A DNA stretch of 64,000 nt from assembly GCA_900544195.1 (NCBI GenBank), contig UQUJ01000001.1:1-64000 (forward strand), given 5' to 3'. Each line of letters begins with the position of its first letter. Position 1 is the first letter of the stretch. Origin of the DNA: an uncultured Alistipes sp. (lineage in GTDB: Bacteria; Bacteroidota; Bacteroidia; Bacteroidales; UBA932). Below the pieces are notes generated by a model, which saw only the letters and a list, made by a program, of their open reading frames with translations, made no database searches and was not told the origin of the DNA. This document shows, piece by piece, positions 36,622 to 45,682 of this stretch. Made by a program: the position numbers and the translations under genes.

Positions 36622-36762
36622 TTAAATTTCAACTGGTGCATCGGGGTCTTCTCCGGTCACATTTCCGGAAGTGCAGAAGACACCGGCCACGTTGATGTCG
36701 ACCAGTTCGACTTCCGGCTTTACATAATTGATCTGTACCTGTTTTTCTCTGTTCGCCTTCAT
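36622..36762 (-). CDS. 46-residue peptide upstream of the fimbrillin-like gene
   Basis: Starts MKANREKQVQINYVKPEVEL, continues VDINVAGVFCTSGNVTGEDP and ends DAPVEI. It has no signal peptide. Short peptides with a KPEVELV core and a later CxSG segment are often found beside Bacteroidales secreted-protein genes, and I recognise the pattern but not a function. The stop is 14 bp before the lipoprotein ATG, so the two are co-transcribed. No clean TAnnTTTG promoter was found upstream. Confidence 0.6.
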   Translation of the reverse strand: MKANREKQVQINYVKPEVELVDINVAGVFCTSGNVTGEDPDAPVEI

Positions 36763-37156
36763 AATAATGATAGACTTGTGCCGACTGTCCCGCACCGGCT
36801 GTTAATAATTGATTCAATAGGCAAATAATACGATGTGGAACACCGTCAGCCGCTTGTGCAAATATCGATGGTAGCGTGTCTTCCGTAGCCGTGGCGACAT
36901 TGTAAATGGTTGACACAAAGTGTTATATGCCCACCTATTGCTTGTACTTTACGCAAAGGCGGGCGCTAATATATATATATATATATAATTCTCCAAATTT
37001 TTTTCGGATTTTATCCGGAAAAACAAGAAAAACAAACGGCCAAATATTTACCAACTTATTTTTCAACGCTTACTAATAATTCTGTATCTTTGTGCTTTGG
37101 TTATCCGCTGGAGATAAGGTTTGTTTTTCAGCGGTCGCTTAGTCCGCGAAAGGAAT
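36763..37156. other. Intergenic region between divergent genes
   Basis: 394 bp with no gene. It contains an (AT)9 run at 36969-36986 and an AT-rich stretch typical of Bacteroidota promoters. The purF promoter element is at 37085-37092. Confidence 0.7.
37085..37092 (+). promoter_or_regulatory. -7 element of purF
   Basis: TATCTTTG fits TAnnTTTG; TTTTTC about 20 bp upstream is only a partial -33 element. Start of transcription near 37099 would give a leader of about 58 nt. Confidence 0.6.
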
Positions 37157-38563
37157 ATGTTTTCAAAGGAACTTAAAGAAGAATGCGGGGTGTTCGGTGT
37201 CTGGGGCGTGCCCCACGCCGCCGAGGTGACCTACTACGGCCTCCACTCGCTTCAGCATCGCGGCCAGGAGGGCTGCGGAATCGTCTCGGTCAACGATAAT
37301 GGAGAACTTCACCGGGTCAAGGGACTCGGGCTCGTGACCGAAGTCTTCAACACCGAGAATCTCGGTTCTCTGCACGGTGACATGGCGGTCGGCCATGTGC
37401 GCTACTCCACACACGGCGGAGGCGGCATAGAGAATGTCCAGCCTTTCCTCTTCAGGCACAACAGCGGTGACTTCGCCCTTGTCCACAACGGCAACGTGGT
37501 CAATTCCGCCCAGTTGAGAAAGTACCTGGAGGATCGCGGCAGCCTTTTCCAGTCCACATCCGACAGCGAGATCCTGGCCCACCTCATCAAGAAGGAGCCG
37601 GTCGAAAGGAACAGCCCGAGAATCATCCCTATCATGGAGGCCCTGAATATGATTGAAGGGGCTTTTGCGTTTATGGTGATGACCAACCACAGGATCTATG
37701 CGATGAGGGACAAGTACGGCCTCAGGCCTCTGTCCATCGGGCGCATCGGCGACGGCTATGTCCTCAGCAGCGAGACCTGCGCGTTCAGCGTCGTGGGAGC
37801 GGAGTTTGTCCGCGACGTGAAGCCGGGCGAGGTGGTCACGATCGACCACCACGGCATCAGGAGTCGGAAATATTCAGACTACCAGCGTCATGCGATGTGC
37901 GCCATGGAATATATTTACTTCTCCCGCCCGGACAGCGACATCGAAGGCCGTAACGTCCATTCTTTCAGGAAAGAGAGCGGAAAGATCCTCTACCGGGAGT
38001 CGCACGTGGACGCGGACATCGTGGTCGGGGTTCCGGACTCCAGCCTGAGCGCCGCCTCCGGTTACGCCGAGGCGAGCGGACTTCCTAACGAGATGGGACT
38101 CATCAAGAACCGCTACATCGGCAGGACTTTCATCCAGCCGTCGCAGGAGATGAGGGACAAGGGCGTGAAGATGAAGCTTTCTCCTGTGCGGAGCATCGTG
38201 AAGGACAAGAGGATAATTCTGGTGGACGACTCGATAGTCCGCGGAACCACGTCCCTGAGGATCGTGAGGATGCTGCGCGAGGCCGGAGCGAAGGAGGTGC
38301 ACATGAGGATCGCCAGTCCGATGATCAAGAATCCGTGCTTCTACGGAGTGGACATGTCCACCCACAAGGAACTCCTGTGCTATTCAAGAAACCTTGAGCA
38401 GGCCCGTCAGGCCATCGAGGCCGATTCGTTGGCATTCCTTTCCGAGGATGGTCTTTTCGAGGCCGGCCACCGCAGTGACCTTTGTCTGGCCTGCTTCAAC
38501 GGCAACTACCCGACCGCCCTCTACTCCAGCATCGAAGAGGTCAACGAAGAGCATAAGTTTTAG
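37157..38563 (+). CDS. purF: Amidophosphoribosyltransferase
   Basis: First committed step of purine synthesis: PRPP plus glutamine to phosphoribosylamine. From the ATG at 37157 (AAAGGA 3 bp upstream) it has 468 residues. A nine-residue propeptide precedes the nucleophile Cys10 (EECGVFG) of the Ntn glutaminase domain; the PRPP loop is LVDDSIVRGTT. The cysteines in MCAMEY, NPCFYG and CLACF match the iron-sulfur ligands of the Bacillus-type enzyme. purM lies about 1.1 kb downstream, separated by repeats. Confidence 0.96.
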   Translation: MFSKELKEECGVFGVWGVPHAAEVTYYGLHSLQHRGQEGCGIVSVNDNGELHRVKGLGLVTEVFNTENLGSLHGDMAVGHVRYSTHGGGGIENVQPFLFRHNSGDFALVHNGNVVNSAQLRKYLEDRGSLFQSTSDSEILAHLIKKEPVERNSPRIIPIMEALNMIEGAFAFMVMTNHRIYAMRDKYGLRPLSIGRIGDGYVLSSETCAFSVVGAEFVRDVKPGEVVTIDHHGIRSRKYSDYQRHAMCAMEYIYFSRPDSDIEGRNVHSFRKESGKILYRESHVDADIVVGVPDSSLSAASGYAEASGLPNEMGLIKNRYIGRTFIQPSQEMRDKGVKMKLSPVRSIVKDKRIILVDDSIVRGTTSLRIVRMLREAGAKEVHMRIASPMIKNPCFYGVDMSTHKELLCYSRNLEQARQAIEADSLAFLSEDGLFEAGHRSDLCLACFNGNYPTALYSSIEEVNEEHKF

Positions 38564-38694
38564 AAGTCTTTCTGATTTGCTATAGATTCCCTTGACGTTC
38601 CCGGTGAGTTTCGCCGGGTCGTCAGCGTAGGGGATGCTCCCGGACGCTTATTCCATCCGGTTGTTTTCGTATTTGATTTTAGTTTAGTAATCAT

Positions 38695-38892
38695 AAGTCC
38701 ACTTGAAAAAGTCGTTTTTGAAAAAACATGTGCCACGCAGATACTTCTGTAAGGGGGAGACTGGCAAATGGCACTTTTTCAGCGCCATATGCATGTAGGC
38801 CTTGCAAATGAAGCTGGCAGCAGTGTGAATTGATCTGCTATTTTGATTTTTGGCGCCTTGTGCAAACCCTGTGCAAACCACAGGCACGCAAG
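38695..38892. repeat. Composite of repeat E and repeat C (right copies)
   Basis: Minus-strand reading of 38695-38752 contains ACTTTTTCAAGTGGACT and CTGCGTGGCA, as at 45988-46040. It abuts GTCTCCCCC, the right end of family B elements. 38855-38892 is the exact inverted copy of 4-41. The 38564-39628 interval holds no convincing gene. Confidence 0.7.
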
Positions 38893-38924
38893 TATGGCTC
38901 TGGTAATGCTGGGAGGCCATAGTG

Positions 38925-38963
38925 TGTGGCTGACCCCCATATTCAGAGAGAGGGTCAGCCACA
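38925..38963. repeat. Perfect 12-bp hairpin
   Basis: TGTGGCTGACCC / GGGTCAGCCACA with a 15-nt loop. No T run follows, so it is not a standard terminator. Confidence 0.6.
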
Positions 38964-39048
38964 GTGATAGCGGATTGAATACCGTCGGTGGCGTTTTATC
39001 GTGTCCGTGGTTTGTAAATGATTGGCATTCTTTGCGGATAATGCCCTT

Positions 39049-39123
39049 GGAAGCTGTTTTGAATCATTTGAAATGTTCTTTGAGGTGAAAAATCTTCAGA
39101 CAAACAAGTCAAAACAGCATCTT
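39049..39123. mobile_element. MITE-like element, family A, short diverged copy (A3)
   Basis: Same internal deletion form as A2 (AATGTTCTTTGAGGTGAAAA retained), but the terminal repeats are diverged (GGAAGCTGTTTTGAATCA on the left, ACAGCATCT on the right). Confidence 0.75.
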
Positions 39124-39169
39124 AGTCATTTTTCTGATTCATTTGATTCCTACTATGTCGAAATGATCA

Positions 39170-39333
39170 CGAAATGATCAGCGGGTTCACACCTACATGG
39201 TATCCTCAGAGGCGCGGAGTGGGGCAACACGTTCCCGGAGGTTATGGACATCTCGTTCAGAATTGCAAGGTCAAAGGCTTCCGATGTGGGCGGGGAAGGG
39301 GAATCACGTGCAAATCTGTTCCGGGCTGAAGGA
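39170..39333 (+). pseudogene. Possible C-terminal gene fragment, unidentified
   Basis: A stop-bounded frame without a start codon encodes a protein-like tail including GAEWGNTFPEVMDISFRIA and SDVGGEGESRANLFRAEG before a TAG. No family recognised. It may be debris of a deleted gene. Confidence 0.25.
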
Positions 39334-39628
39334 TAGGGGATGCCCCGCAAGGCCTTCAGGGCTGAATCCGCCAGGACTCGCGGGAACAGAATTGCAGCGG
39401 ATTGCTGTTAGGGATGGATGTGGGTGCAAATCCATGGAAGAATCATTACAAGAATCATTACAACATCCAGAAGGGGTTGTCGTTATCGGATTTTAGTTGT
39501 AACTTCGCAGAGTCGGTGATCGCTCTGACAACATCTGGCCTTGGTGAGAGATTCCATACCATGGCCTTAATGTTTTTCAGGTGATGCGGTTGCTGGATTT
39601 CAGGGATTTATATAATACAAAATACACT

Positions 39629-40663
39629 ATGGCAGTTGATTACGAGAAGGCGGGCGTGAGCCTTGAGGCGGGCTACGACGTTGTCCGCAGGATCAAGAAG
39701 CACGTGGCGTCGACCGACAGGCTCGGCGTGATGGGAAACATCGGGGCGTTCGGAGGAATGTTCGATCTTTCAAAACTGAACATCAAGGAGCCGGTTCTGG
39801 TCAGCGGGACGGACGGAGTCGGTACGAAACTCAAGCTGGCGTTTGCGATGGACAAGCACGACACCATCGGCGTCGACGCCGTGGCGATGTGCGTCAACGA
39901 CGTTCTGGCCCAGGGTGCGGAACCGCTTGTGTTCCTTGACTATGTGGCCCAGGGAAAGACCCGTCCGGAGGTCGTGGAGGCGATTGTCGCCGGAGTTGCT
40001 GACGGATGTCGTCAGGCCGGATGCGCCCTCGTGGGCGGCGAGACCGCCGAGATGCCTGGAATGTACGAGGACGGTGAATATGACATCGCGGGCTTCACCA
40101 CAGGTGTCGTGGAGAAATCCAGACTCATCGACGGCACGAAGGTAAAGGCCGGGGATGTCCTCGTTGGAATCGCCTCCACGGGAGTCCACAGCAACGGATT
40201 CAGCCTTGTGCGCAAGATCTTTTCCGACAACAATCTGGATCTCTTCAAGGTTTATCCTGAACTGGAGTCCGACCAGCCGCTCGGCATTGTCGCCCTGACA
40301 CCGACCAGAATCTACGTCAGGCAGGTGCTGGAGGTGATCCGCAACTGCGACGTGCACGGAGTGGCCCACATCACCGGCGGCGGCTTTGACGAGAACATTC
40401 CGAGAATCCTCCGTGAAGGCCAGGGCATTGAGGTTCAGGAAGGCTCATGGACGATCCTTCCGATCTTCCGTTTCCTGGAGAAGTACGGCAACATCCCTCA
40501 CAGGGAGATGTTCAACATATTCAACATGGGTGTCGGAATGGTTCTGGCGCTTGACGAGTCCGAGGCTCAGAAGGCCATCGACATCCTCGCCGCCCACGGC
40601 GACAAGGCCACCGTCATCGGCCGCGTGACCGACAAGCCGGGCGTGGACATCCGCCTGCTTTAG
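39629..40663 (+). CDS. purM: Phosphoribosylformylglycinamidine cyclo-ligase (AIR synthetase)
   Basis: Fifth step of purine synthesis, forming the imidazole ring of AIR with ATP. From the ATG at 39629 it has 344 residues, the usual size. Motifs: VSGTDGVGTKLKLAF, the GGETAEMPG loop and GVAHITGGGFDENIPR. The extra 16 in-frame residues upstream are not conserved and are excluded. Confidence 0.96.
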   Translation: MAVDYEKAGVSLEAGYDVVRRIKKHVASTDRLGVMGNIGAFGGMFDLSKLNIKEPVLVSGTDGVGTKLKLAFAMDKHDTIGVDAVAMCVNDVLAQGAEPLVFLDYVAQGKTRPEVVEAIVAGVADGCRQAGCALVGGETAEMPGMYEDGEYDIAGFTTGVVEKSRLIDGTKVKAGDVLVGIASTGVHSNGFSLVRKIFSDNNLDLFKVYPELESDQPLGIVALTPTRIYVRQVLEVIRNCDVHGVAHITGGGFDENIPRILREGQGIEVQEGSWTILPIFRFLEKYGNIPHREMFNIFNMGVGMVLALDESEAQKAIDILAAHGDKATVIGRVTDKPGVDIRLL

Positions 40664-40749
40664 CCGGTCTTCGACGAATCTTTTGAGTTTTTTGCTGCAA
40701 GGAATTTGAAATAGAAGGATTTGGTTGAAATGATTAAAGCTTCAGAATT

Positions 40750-41193
40750 ATGAAAAAATCATTTGCTAAACTGACCGCGGCCATCGGCCCGGCACTGCTC
40801 TCGATGCTCGGATTCTCCGGCTGTGAAGACAACATCTGGAGTAATCGTTGTGAGTACGGTGTGCCATCCTGTGATTTCAAGGTCGATCTGACGGTTTTGG
40901 ACGAAAGCGGAAAGGGAATCAAAGGCATCCGTGTCGTCCCTTCGGAACGGTTGACTTACGAAAAAGACACTCTCTTCACCGATGAGAACGGAAAGGCTGT
41001 CGGTGCTTATGATGGGGTGTGGCCGATGAATGAGGTCAAATTCTATTTCGATGACGTTGACGGAGATGCCAACGGCTCTTTCAAGCGGGACAGTCTGACA
41101 GTCAAGGCGGAGACTCTGAAAGGCGGTAGCGGGAATTGGTATCAAGGCGAGTTCGCTCTTAAAGGCACAAAGACTTTGAAGAAGGAAGAGTAA
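40750..41193 (+). CDS. Small lipoprotein of a radical SAM/lipoprotein pair
   Basis: 147 residues. Signal sequence and lipobox with Cys25 (GFSGCEDN). The mature part includes a Cys-containing segment (RCEYGVPSCDFKVDLTV) followed by a small beta-sandwich-like domain (DENGKAVGAY). It resembles the putative lipoproteins that occur next to a particular radical SAM enzyme in Bacteroidetes (the 'rSAM/lipoprotein system', TIGR04134 as I recall). It is a candidate substrate of the enzyme 3 bp downstream; what the modification is remains unknown. Confidence 0.75.
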   Translation: MKKSFAKLTAAIGPALLSMLGFSGCEDNIWSNRCEYGVPSCDFKVDLTVLDESGKGIKGIRVVPSERLTYEKDTLFTDENGKAVGAYDGVWPMNEVKFYFDDVDGDANGSFKRDSLTVKAETLKGGSGNWYQGEFALKGTKTLKKEE

Positions 41194-41196
41194 CGG

Positions 41197-42267
41197 ATGG
41201 ACGGACTTTCGCTCAGAAGAAGAATCGCGCTTGACATCGCAAGGTCGATGCGCAAGTCTCAGGAGGAGGAACATCCTCTGAGGCAGCTCTTCTGGGGATG
41301 TACGCTCCGATGCAACCTCCGTTGCCAGCATTGCGGAAGCGACTGCAAGCAGGTCGCCGCCACTCCGGATATGCCGAAGGAGGACTTCTTCAAGGTGCTG
41401 GACTCCATCGCCGCCAAGACGGATCCCCACAAGGTTTTCGTCATCATCTCCGGCGGAGAGCCGACGATGCGCGCGGACTTGGAGGAATGCGGCAAAGGAA
41501 TATATTCCCGTGGATTTCCGTGGGGAATGGTTACGAACGGCTTCGGGATGACGGCGGAAAGATTTTCTCGTCTCCTCGGAGCCGGTCTTCATTCGATGAC
41601 TGTCAGTCTGGACGGTCTGGAGGAGAACCACGATTGGCTTCGTGGGCGTGAGGACAGTTTCACGCGTGCCGCTGAGACGATCAGGATGGCTGTCCGGTCA
41701 GGAATAGCCTTTGATGTCGTGACGTGTGTAAATCGTAGGAACTATTCGCAACTTCCTCAGTTAAAGGAATTTTTGATCGGACTTGGGTTGAAGGAATGGA
41801 GGCTTTTCTCCATATTCCCGCAAGGCCGCGCCGCCCTGAATCCGGATCTTCAGCTTCCGCGGGAGATGTTCCGTGGGATGCTGGATTTCATCAAGGAGAC
41901 CAGAAAGGAGGGGAGGATCAAGGCCGGTTATGGCTGCGAAGGCTTCCTCGGGCCTTATGAGGGTGATGTGAGGGATCATTTCTATTCCTGCCAGGCCGGT
42001 GTGACTGTCGGTTCCGTGCTGGTTGACGGTTCGATCTCCGCCTGCACGAGCATCCGTTCGGACTACCACCAGGGCAACATCTACGAGGATGATTTTATGG
42101 ATGTCTGGGAGCATCGCTTCCAACCTTACCGTGACCGGAGCTGGATGCGGAAAGACGACTGCGCCGACTGCAAGTACTGGAAATGGTGCGAGGGCAACGG
42201 AATGCACCTCCGTGACTCGGACGGCAAGCTGATGCTCTGTCATCTGAAGCGCATTATGGAAAGATAA
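41197..42267 (+). CDS. Radical SAM/SPASM-type protein of the rSAM/lipoprotein system
   Basis: 356 residues. The radical SAM iron-sulfur motif C39xxxC43xxC46 (CNLRCQHC) lies in WGCTLRCNLRCQHC, followed by the GGEP motif (IISGGEPTMR). The C-terminal third has many cysteines (YSCQAG, SACTSI, DDCADCKYWKWC, LMLC), as in SPASM domains that bind extra clusters for peptide modification. It lies 3 bp after the small lipoprotein gene, so they are translationally linked. The pair is placed between purM and purH. The family is known from bioinformatics (TIGR04133 as I recall) without an assigned reaction. Confidence 0.85.
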   Translation: MDGLSLRRRIALDIARSMRKSQEEEHPLRQLFWGCTLRCNLRCQHCGSDCKQVAATPDMPKEDFFKVLDSIAAKTDPHKVFVIISGGEPTMRADLEECGKGIYSRGFPWGMVTNGFGMTAERFSRLLGAGLHSMTVSLDGLEENHDWLRGREDSFTRAAETIRMAVRSGIAFDVVTCVNRRNYSQLPQLKEFLIGLGLKEWRLFSIFPQGRAALNPDLQLPREMFRGMLDFIKETRKEGRIKAGYGCEGFLGPYEGDVRDHFYSCQAGVTVGSVLVDGSISACTSIRSDYHQGNIYEDDFMDVWEHRFQPYRDRSWMRKDDCADCKYWKWCEGNGMHLRDSDGKLMLCHLKRIMER

Positions 42268-42421
42268 CCCCGTACCATTCTCGCCACAGGCGAGGTAAGT
42301 TCCTCTCACGAGGGGAGGGATTCGGGGAAGGGGTAACGTGAATAAGTGCGGTGGGCAATCGCCGCGTGAACGAGAGATAATTTTTTGCGAGGTAATTGCC
42401 TGCCTGCGAGAAACGTATATT

Positions 42422-44005
42422 ATGCGAGCTTTAATCAGTGTAAGTGACAAGACGGGTGTCGTTGATTTCGCCCGGGAACTCGTGTCGCTCGGATGGGAAA
42501 TCCTTTCCACCAGCGGCACAATGAAGATGTTGAAAGAGGCAGGTCTGCCTGTGACCAGTGTGAGCGATGTCACGGGATTCCCCGAGATCTGCGACGGCCG
42601 TGTGAAGACCCTTCATCCTAAAATCCACGGAGCCCTTCTCGCCCGCAGGGATATTCCCGATCATCTGAAACAATTAGAGGACAACGGAATCGAGAAGATC
42701 GACCTCGTCTGCGTCAACCTTTATCCGTTCCGTGAGACGATCGCCAAACCGGATGTCACGATGGAGGATGCCGTGGAGCACATCGACATCGGAGGCCCGT
42801 CAATGCTTCGCAGCGCCGCCAAGAACTGGGCCTCGGTCACAGTGGTAGTCAACCCGGAGGACTACGCCACTGTCATCTCCGAGATCAAGGCAACCGGTGA
42901 CACGACTCCGCAGACCCGTCTCAAACTCTCGGCCAAGGCCTACACCCACACCGCTGAATATGACAGCGCGATCGCGACCTATATGCGCGCCCAGGCCGGT
43001 CTCCCAGAGAAACTTTTCCTTGAATATGACATCTGCCAGAATCTCCGCTACGGTGAGAACCCTCACCAGCAGGCCAAGTTCTACAAGACCCTGAAGCCGG
43101 TTCCATATTCATTGGCCACCGCCGAGCAGTTGAACGGCAAGGAACTGTCTTACAATAATATTCAGGATGCCAACGCCGCCCTGAACATCGTCCGCGAGTT
43201 CGACGAGCCTTTCGCCGTGGGGCTCAAGCACATGAACCCGTGCGGAGCCGGCCTCGGAACCGATGTCGTGGATGCGTGGAAGAAGGTTTACGAGGGAGAC
43301 AAGACCTCCATTTTCGGGGGTATCGTGGCGTTCAACCGTGAGGTCAACCTTGAGGTTGCGCAGCTGCTCAAGCCGATTTTCCTTGAGATCGTGATGGCTC
43401 CGTCATTCGCACCTGATGCCCTTGAGCTTCTCCGCGCCAAAAAGAACCTGCGTGTCCTTAAAGTGAATATGGAAGGTTCGGTCAAGGAGCAGATGCAGTG
43501 TGTAAGCGTCAACGGGGGACTTCTGGTTCAGAATCAAGATCTTACAATCGTACCGGTGACCGCTTTGCAGACTGTGACCGAGGCTGTGCCGACCGAAGGG
43601 CAGATTGTCGATCTGAATTTCACCTGGAGGATTGTCAAGCACGTCAAGTCCAACGCCATCACCGTCGGCAAGGCCGGAATGATCTACGGAGTGGGAGCCG
43701 GCCAGATGAACCGTGTAGGTTCCGCCGAATTGGCTCTCAAACAGGCCGCCGCCACTTTGGCCGAGGAGGAAACCTCTAGGACAGGCGTTGCCGTTGACCC
43801 TAAGGAGGCCGCTCGCAAGGCCGGTCTCGTTCTGGCTTCCGACGCGTTCTTCCCGTTCGATGACTGCGTGACCCTGGCCGCTGAGTACGGCGTGAAAGCC
43901 ATCGTGCAGCCTGGCGGATCCGTCCGCGACGAGGATTCCATCAAGAAATGCGACGAGCTTGGCATCGCCATGGTCTTCACCGGAGAACGTCATTTCAAAC
44001 ATTAA
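42422..44005 (+). CDS. purH: Bifunctional AICAR formyltransferase/IMP cyclohydrolase
   Basis: Last two steps of IMP synthesis. From the ATG at 42422 it has 527 residues. An N-terminal MGS-like cyclohydrolase domain (ALISVSDKTGVVDFAREL, EICDGRVKTLHPKIHGALL) is followed by the formyltransferase domain (LRYGENPHQQAKFY; KHMNPCGAG; FFPFDDC; QPGGSVRDED). The 28 extra residues upstream in frame come from repeat-like intergenic sequence and are excluded. A terminator module follows. Confidence 0.97.
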   Translation: MRALISVSDKTGVVDFARELVSLGWEILSTSGTMKMLKEAGLPVTSVSDVTGFPEICDGRVKTLHPKIHGALLARRDIPDHLKQLEDNGIEKIDLVCVNLYPFRETIAKPDVTMEDAVEHIDIGGPSMLRSAAKNWASVTVVVNPEDYATVISEIKATGDTTPQTRLKLSAKAYTHTAEYDSAIATYMRAQAGLPEKLFLEYDICQNLRYGENPHQQAKFYKTLKPVPYSLATAEQLNGKELSYNNIQDANAALNIVREFDEPFAVGLKHMNPCGAGLGTDVVDAWKKVYEGDKTSIFGGIVAFNREVNLEVAQLLKPIFLEIVMAPSFAPDALELLRAKKNLRVLKVNMEGSVKEQMQCVSVNGGLLVQNQDLTIVPVTALQTVTEAVPTEGQIVDLNFTWRIVKHVKSNAITVGKAGMIYGVGAGQMNRVGSAELALKQAAATLAEEETSRTGVAVDPKEAARKAGLVLASDAFFPFDDCVTLAAEYGVKAIVQPGGSVRDEDSIKKCDELGIAMVFTGERHFKH

Positions 44006-44014
44006 TATCATCTT

Positions 44015-44119
44015 CGTGGCAGATAACTGTTTGACAATCAAGCAAAATGCCATACTCGTGGTTCCGAAAACAGAACCGGGAAGACGACGATTTCGTTGAA
44101 AGTCAGCATGTTATCTGCC
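44015..44119 (+). terminator. Degenerate copy of a shared 3'-end module (T1)
   Basis: Begins GTGGCAGATAACTG just after the purH stop and includes ACTCGTGGTTCCG...AGAACC. The same module, better preserved, follows the minus-strand genes ending at 47762 and 63909. Here an outer 11-bp stem TGGCAGATAAC (44019) / GTTATCTGCCA (44109) has formed instead. The rest of 44006-44281 shows nothing else. Confidence 0.5.
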
Positions 44120-44281
44120 AAGCCTTTGTTATCAGTGAGTTAGCCGTTTCCCTTTGGTGGATTCCGACTAAAGAGAATGCTTGAAATAATTGAATATTAA
44201 ATGATTAGTAAGCGTGAATAATTGATCTCTATGCGAGTATTTCATTTCGAATCAACGAACAAGAGTGACGGCAAGACCATA

Positions 44282-45640
44282 ATGCTGGACACTCTGCTGT
44301 CCAAGAACGTGCTGGTTGTCGGTAGCGGTGGCCGCGAGCACGCCATTGTGGACGCTTTGAGCCGCTCCAGACGTGTCGGCAAGATATTCTGCGCTCCTGG
44401 AAACGCCGGGATCGCCGCCCAGGCCGAGTGTCTTCCTCTCAAGGAGACACAGATTCCCGAACTCGTGGAGTTTGCGAAGGAACACGGTGTTGACCTGACG
44501 GTTGTGGGGCCGGAAGTCCCTCTCTCCGCCGGAATCGCCGATGCCTTCGAAAAGGCTGGATTGAGGATATTCGGACCTTCCGCCGCAGCCGCCCGCATCG
44601 AGTCCAGCAAGGATTTCGCGAAACGGCTGATGGAGAAGTACGACATCCCGACCGCCTCCTTCAAGACCTTCGACAACTACGATGATGCCATTGAATATGT
44701 CAGCAGACACACCTTCCCGATTGTCCTGAAATATGACGGGCTGGCCGCCGGCAAGGGAGTCGTCATCCCGGAGACCTTCTCCGACGCCAAGGTGGCTCTG
44801 AAGGATATGCTCCTTGACGACAAATTCGGCAAGGGCAAGGTCGTGGTCGAGGAATATCTCACCGGCCCCGAGTTCTCGTTTATGTGCTTTGTGAACGGGA
44901 AAGAGGTTTTCCCTCTGGCCATCGCCCAGGATCACAAGAGGGCGTTCGAGGGAGACAAAGGCCCTAACACAGGAGGTATGGGAGCATATTCACCGGTCCC
45001 TGTCATCACCACAGAGGATGAGGAATATGCTCTTGAACACATAATGAAGAAGACTGCCGCCGCGATGGTCGCCGAGGGTTGTCCGTTCAAGGGACTGCTT
45101 TACGGTGGCCTGATGAAGACTCCGTCCGGGATCAAGGTGATCGAGTTTAACTGCCGTTTCGGAGATCCTGAGACAGAGGTGGTTCTGCCTCGTCTGGAGT
45201 CTGACATCTACGACATATTCTCGGCCATCGCAGATGGTGGGATGTCTGTGAACGCTCCGGAAGGGACAGATTCCGTGGAGGGCGCAAGGCTTTCATCCGC
45301 CGAGCTTATGCCGGAGATCAAGTGGTCTTCCGAGCAGACTCTCGGCTTTGTGATGGCTTCGAAAGGCTATCCGGGTTCTTACGAGAAAGGCTTTGCTATC
45401 ACTGGTTTGGATGATGCCTTGGCAGATCCGTCAGTCAGGATTTATCAGATGGGAACCAAGGAGGTTACCGATCCGGAATCCGGTGCCAAGTCTCTGGTGA
45501 CTTCCGGTGGCCGTGTCCTGATGGTGGTTGCCTCTGGTGAAACCCTCCGCCAGGCCCGCGACAAAGCCCTCGCCGCCGTCCGTAAGCTTCACTGCGACAA
45601 CCTCTTCTACCGTGCCGACATCGGGCATCTTGTCCTTTAA
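44282..45640 (+). CDS. purD: Phosphoribosylamine-glycine ligase
   Basis: Second step of purine synthesis, ATP-dependent joining of glycine to phosphoribosylamine. From the ATG at 44282 it is 452 residues, somewhat longer than the E. coli enzyme (about 430). It has the N-terminal GSGGREHAI motif, an ATP-grasp core (KYDGLAAGKGVVI, GPEFSFMCF, NTGGMGAYSPVP) and the FNCRFGDPETEVVLPRL metal-binding segment. The upstream Met at 44222 would add unconserved residues. Confidence 0.96.
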   Translation: MLDTLLSKNVLVVGSGGREHAIVDALSRSRRVGKIFCAPGNAGIAAQAECLPLKETQIPELVEFAKEHGVDLTVVGPEVPLSAGIADAFEKAGLRIFGPSAAAARIESSKDFAKRLMEKYDIPTASFKTFDNYDDAIEYVSRHTFPIVLKYDGLAAGKGVVIPETFSDAKVALKDMLLDDKFGKGKVVVEEYLTGPEFSFMCFVNGKEVFPLAIAQDHKRAFEGDKGPNTGGMGAYSPVPVITTEDEEYALEHIMKKTAAAMVAEGCPFKGLLYGGLMKTPSGIKVIEFNCRFGDPETEVVLPRLESDIYDIFSAIADGGMSVNAPEGTDSVEGARLSSAELMPEIKWSSEQTLGFVMASKGYPGSYEKGFAITGLDDALADPSVRIYQMGTKEVTDPESGAKSLVTSGGRVLMVVASGETLRQARDKALAAVRKLHCDNLFYRADIGHLVL

Positions 45641-45682
45641 TTAAAACTCTTGCTTCTTCACCGCTTGCGGTGAAAGCAATTT

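Noticed and set aside
39290..39460. Cobalamin-like riboswitch before purM
   Set aside because: Fragments such as GGGAATCACGTGCAAATC and CCCCGCAA recall the cobalamin core, but spacing and the remaining conserved elements do not fit and the downstream gene is purM.
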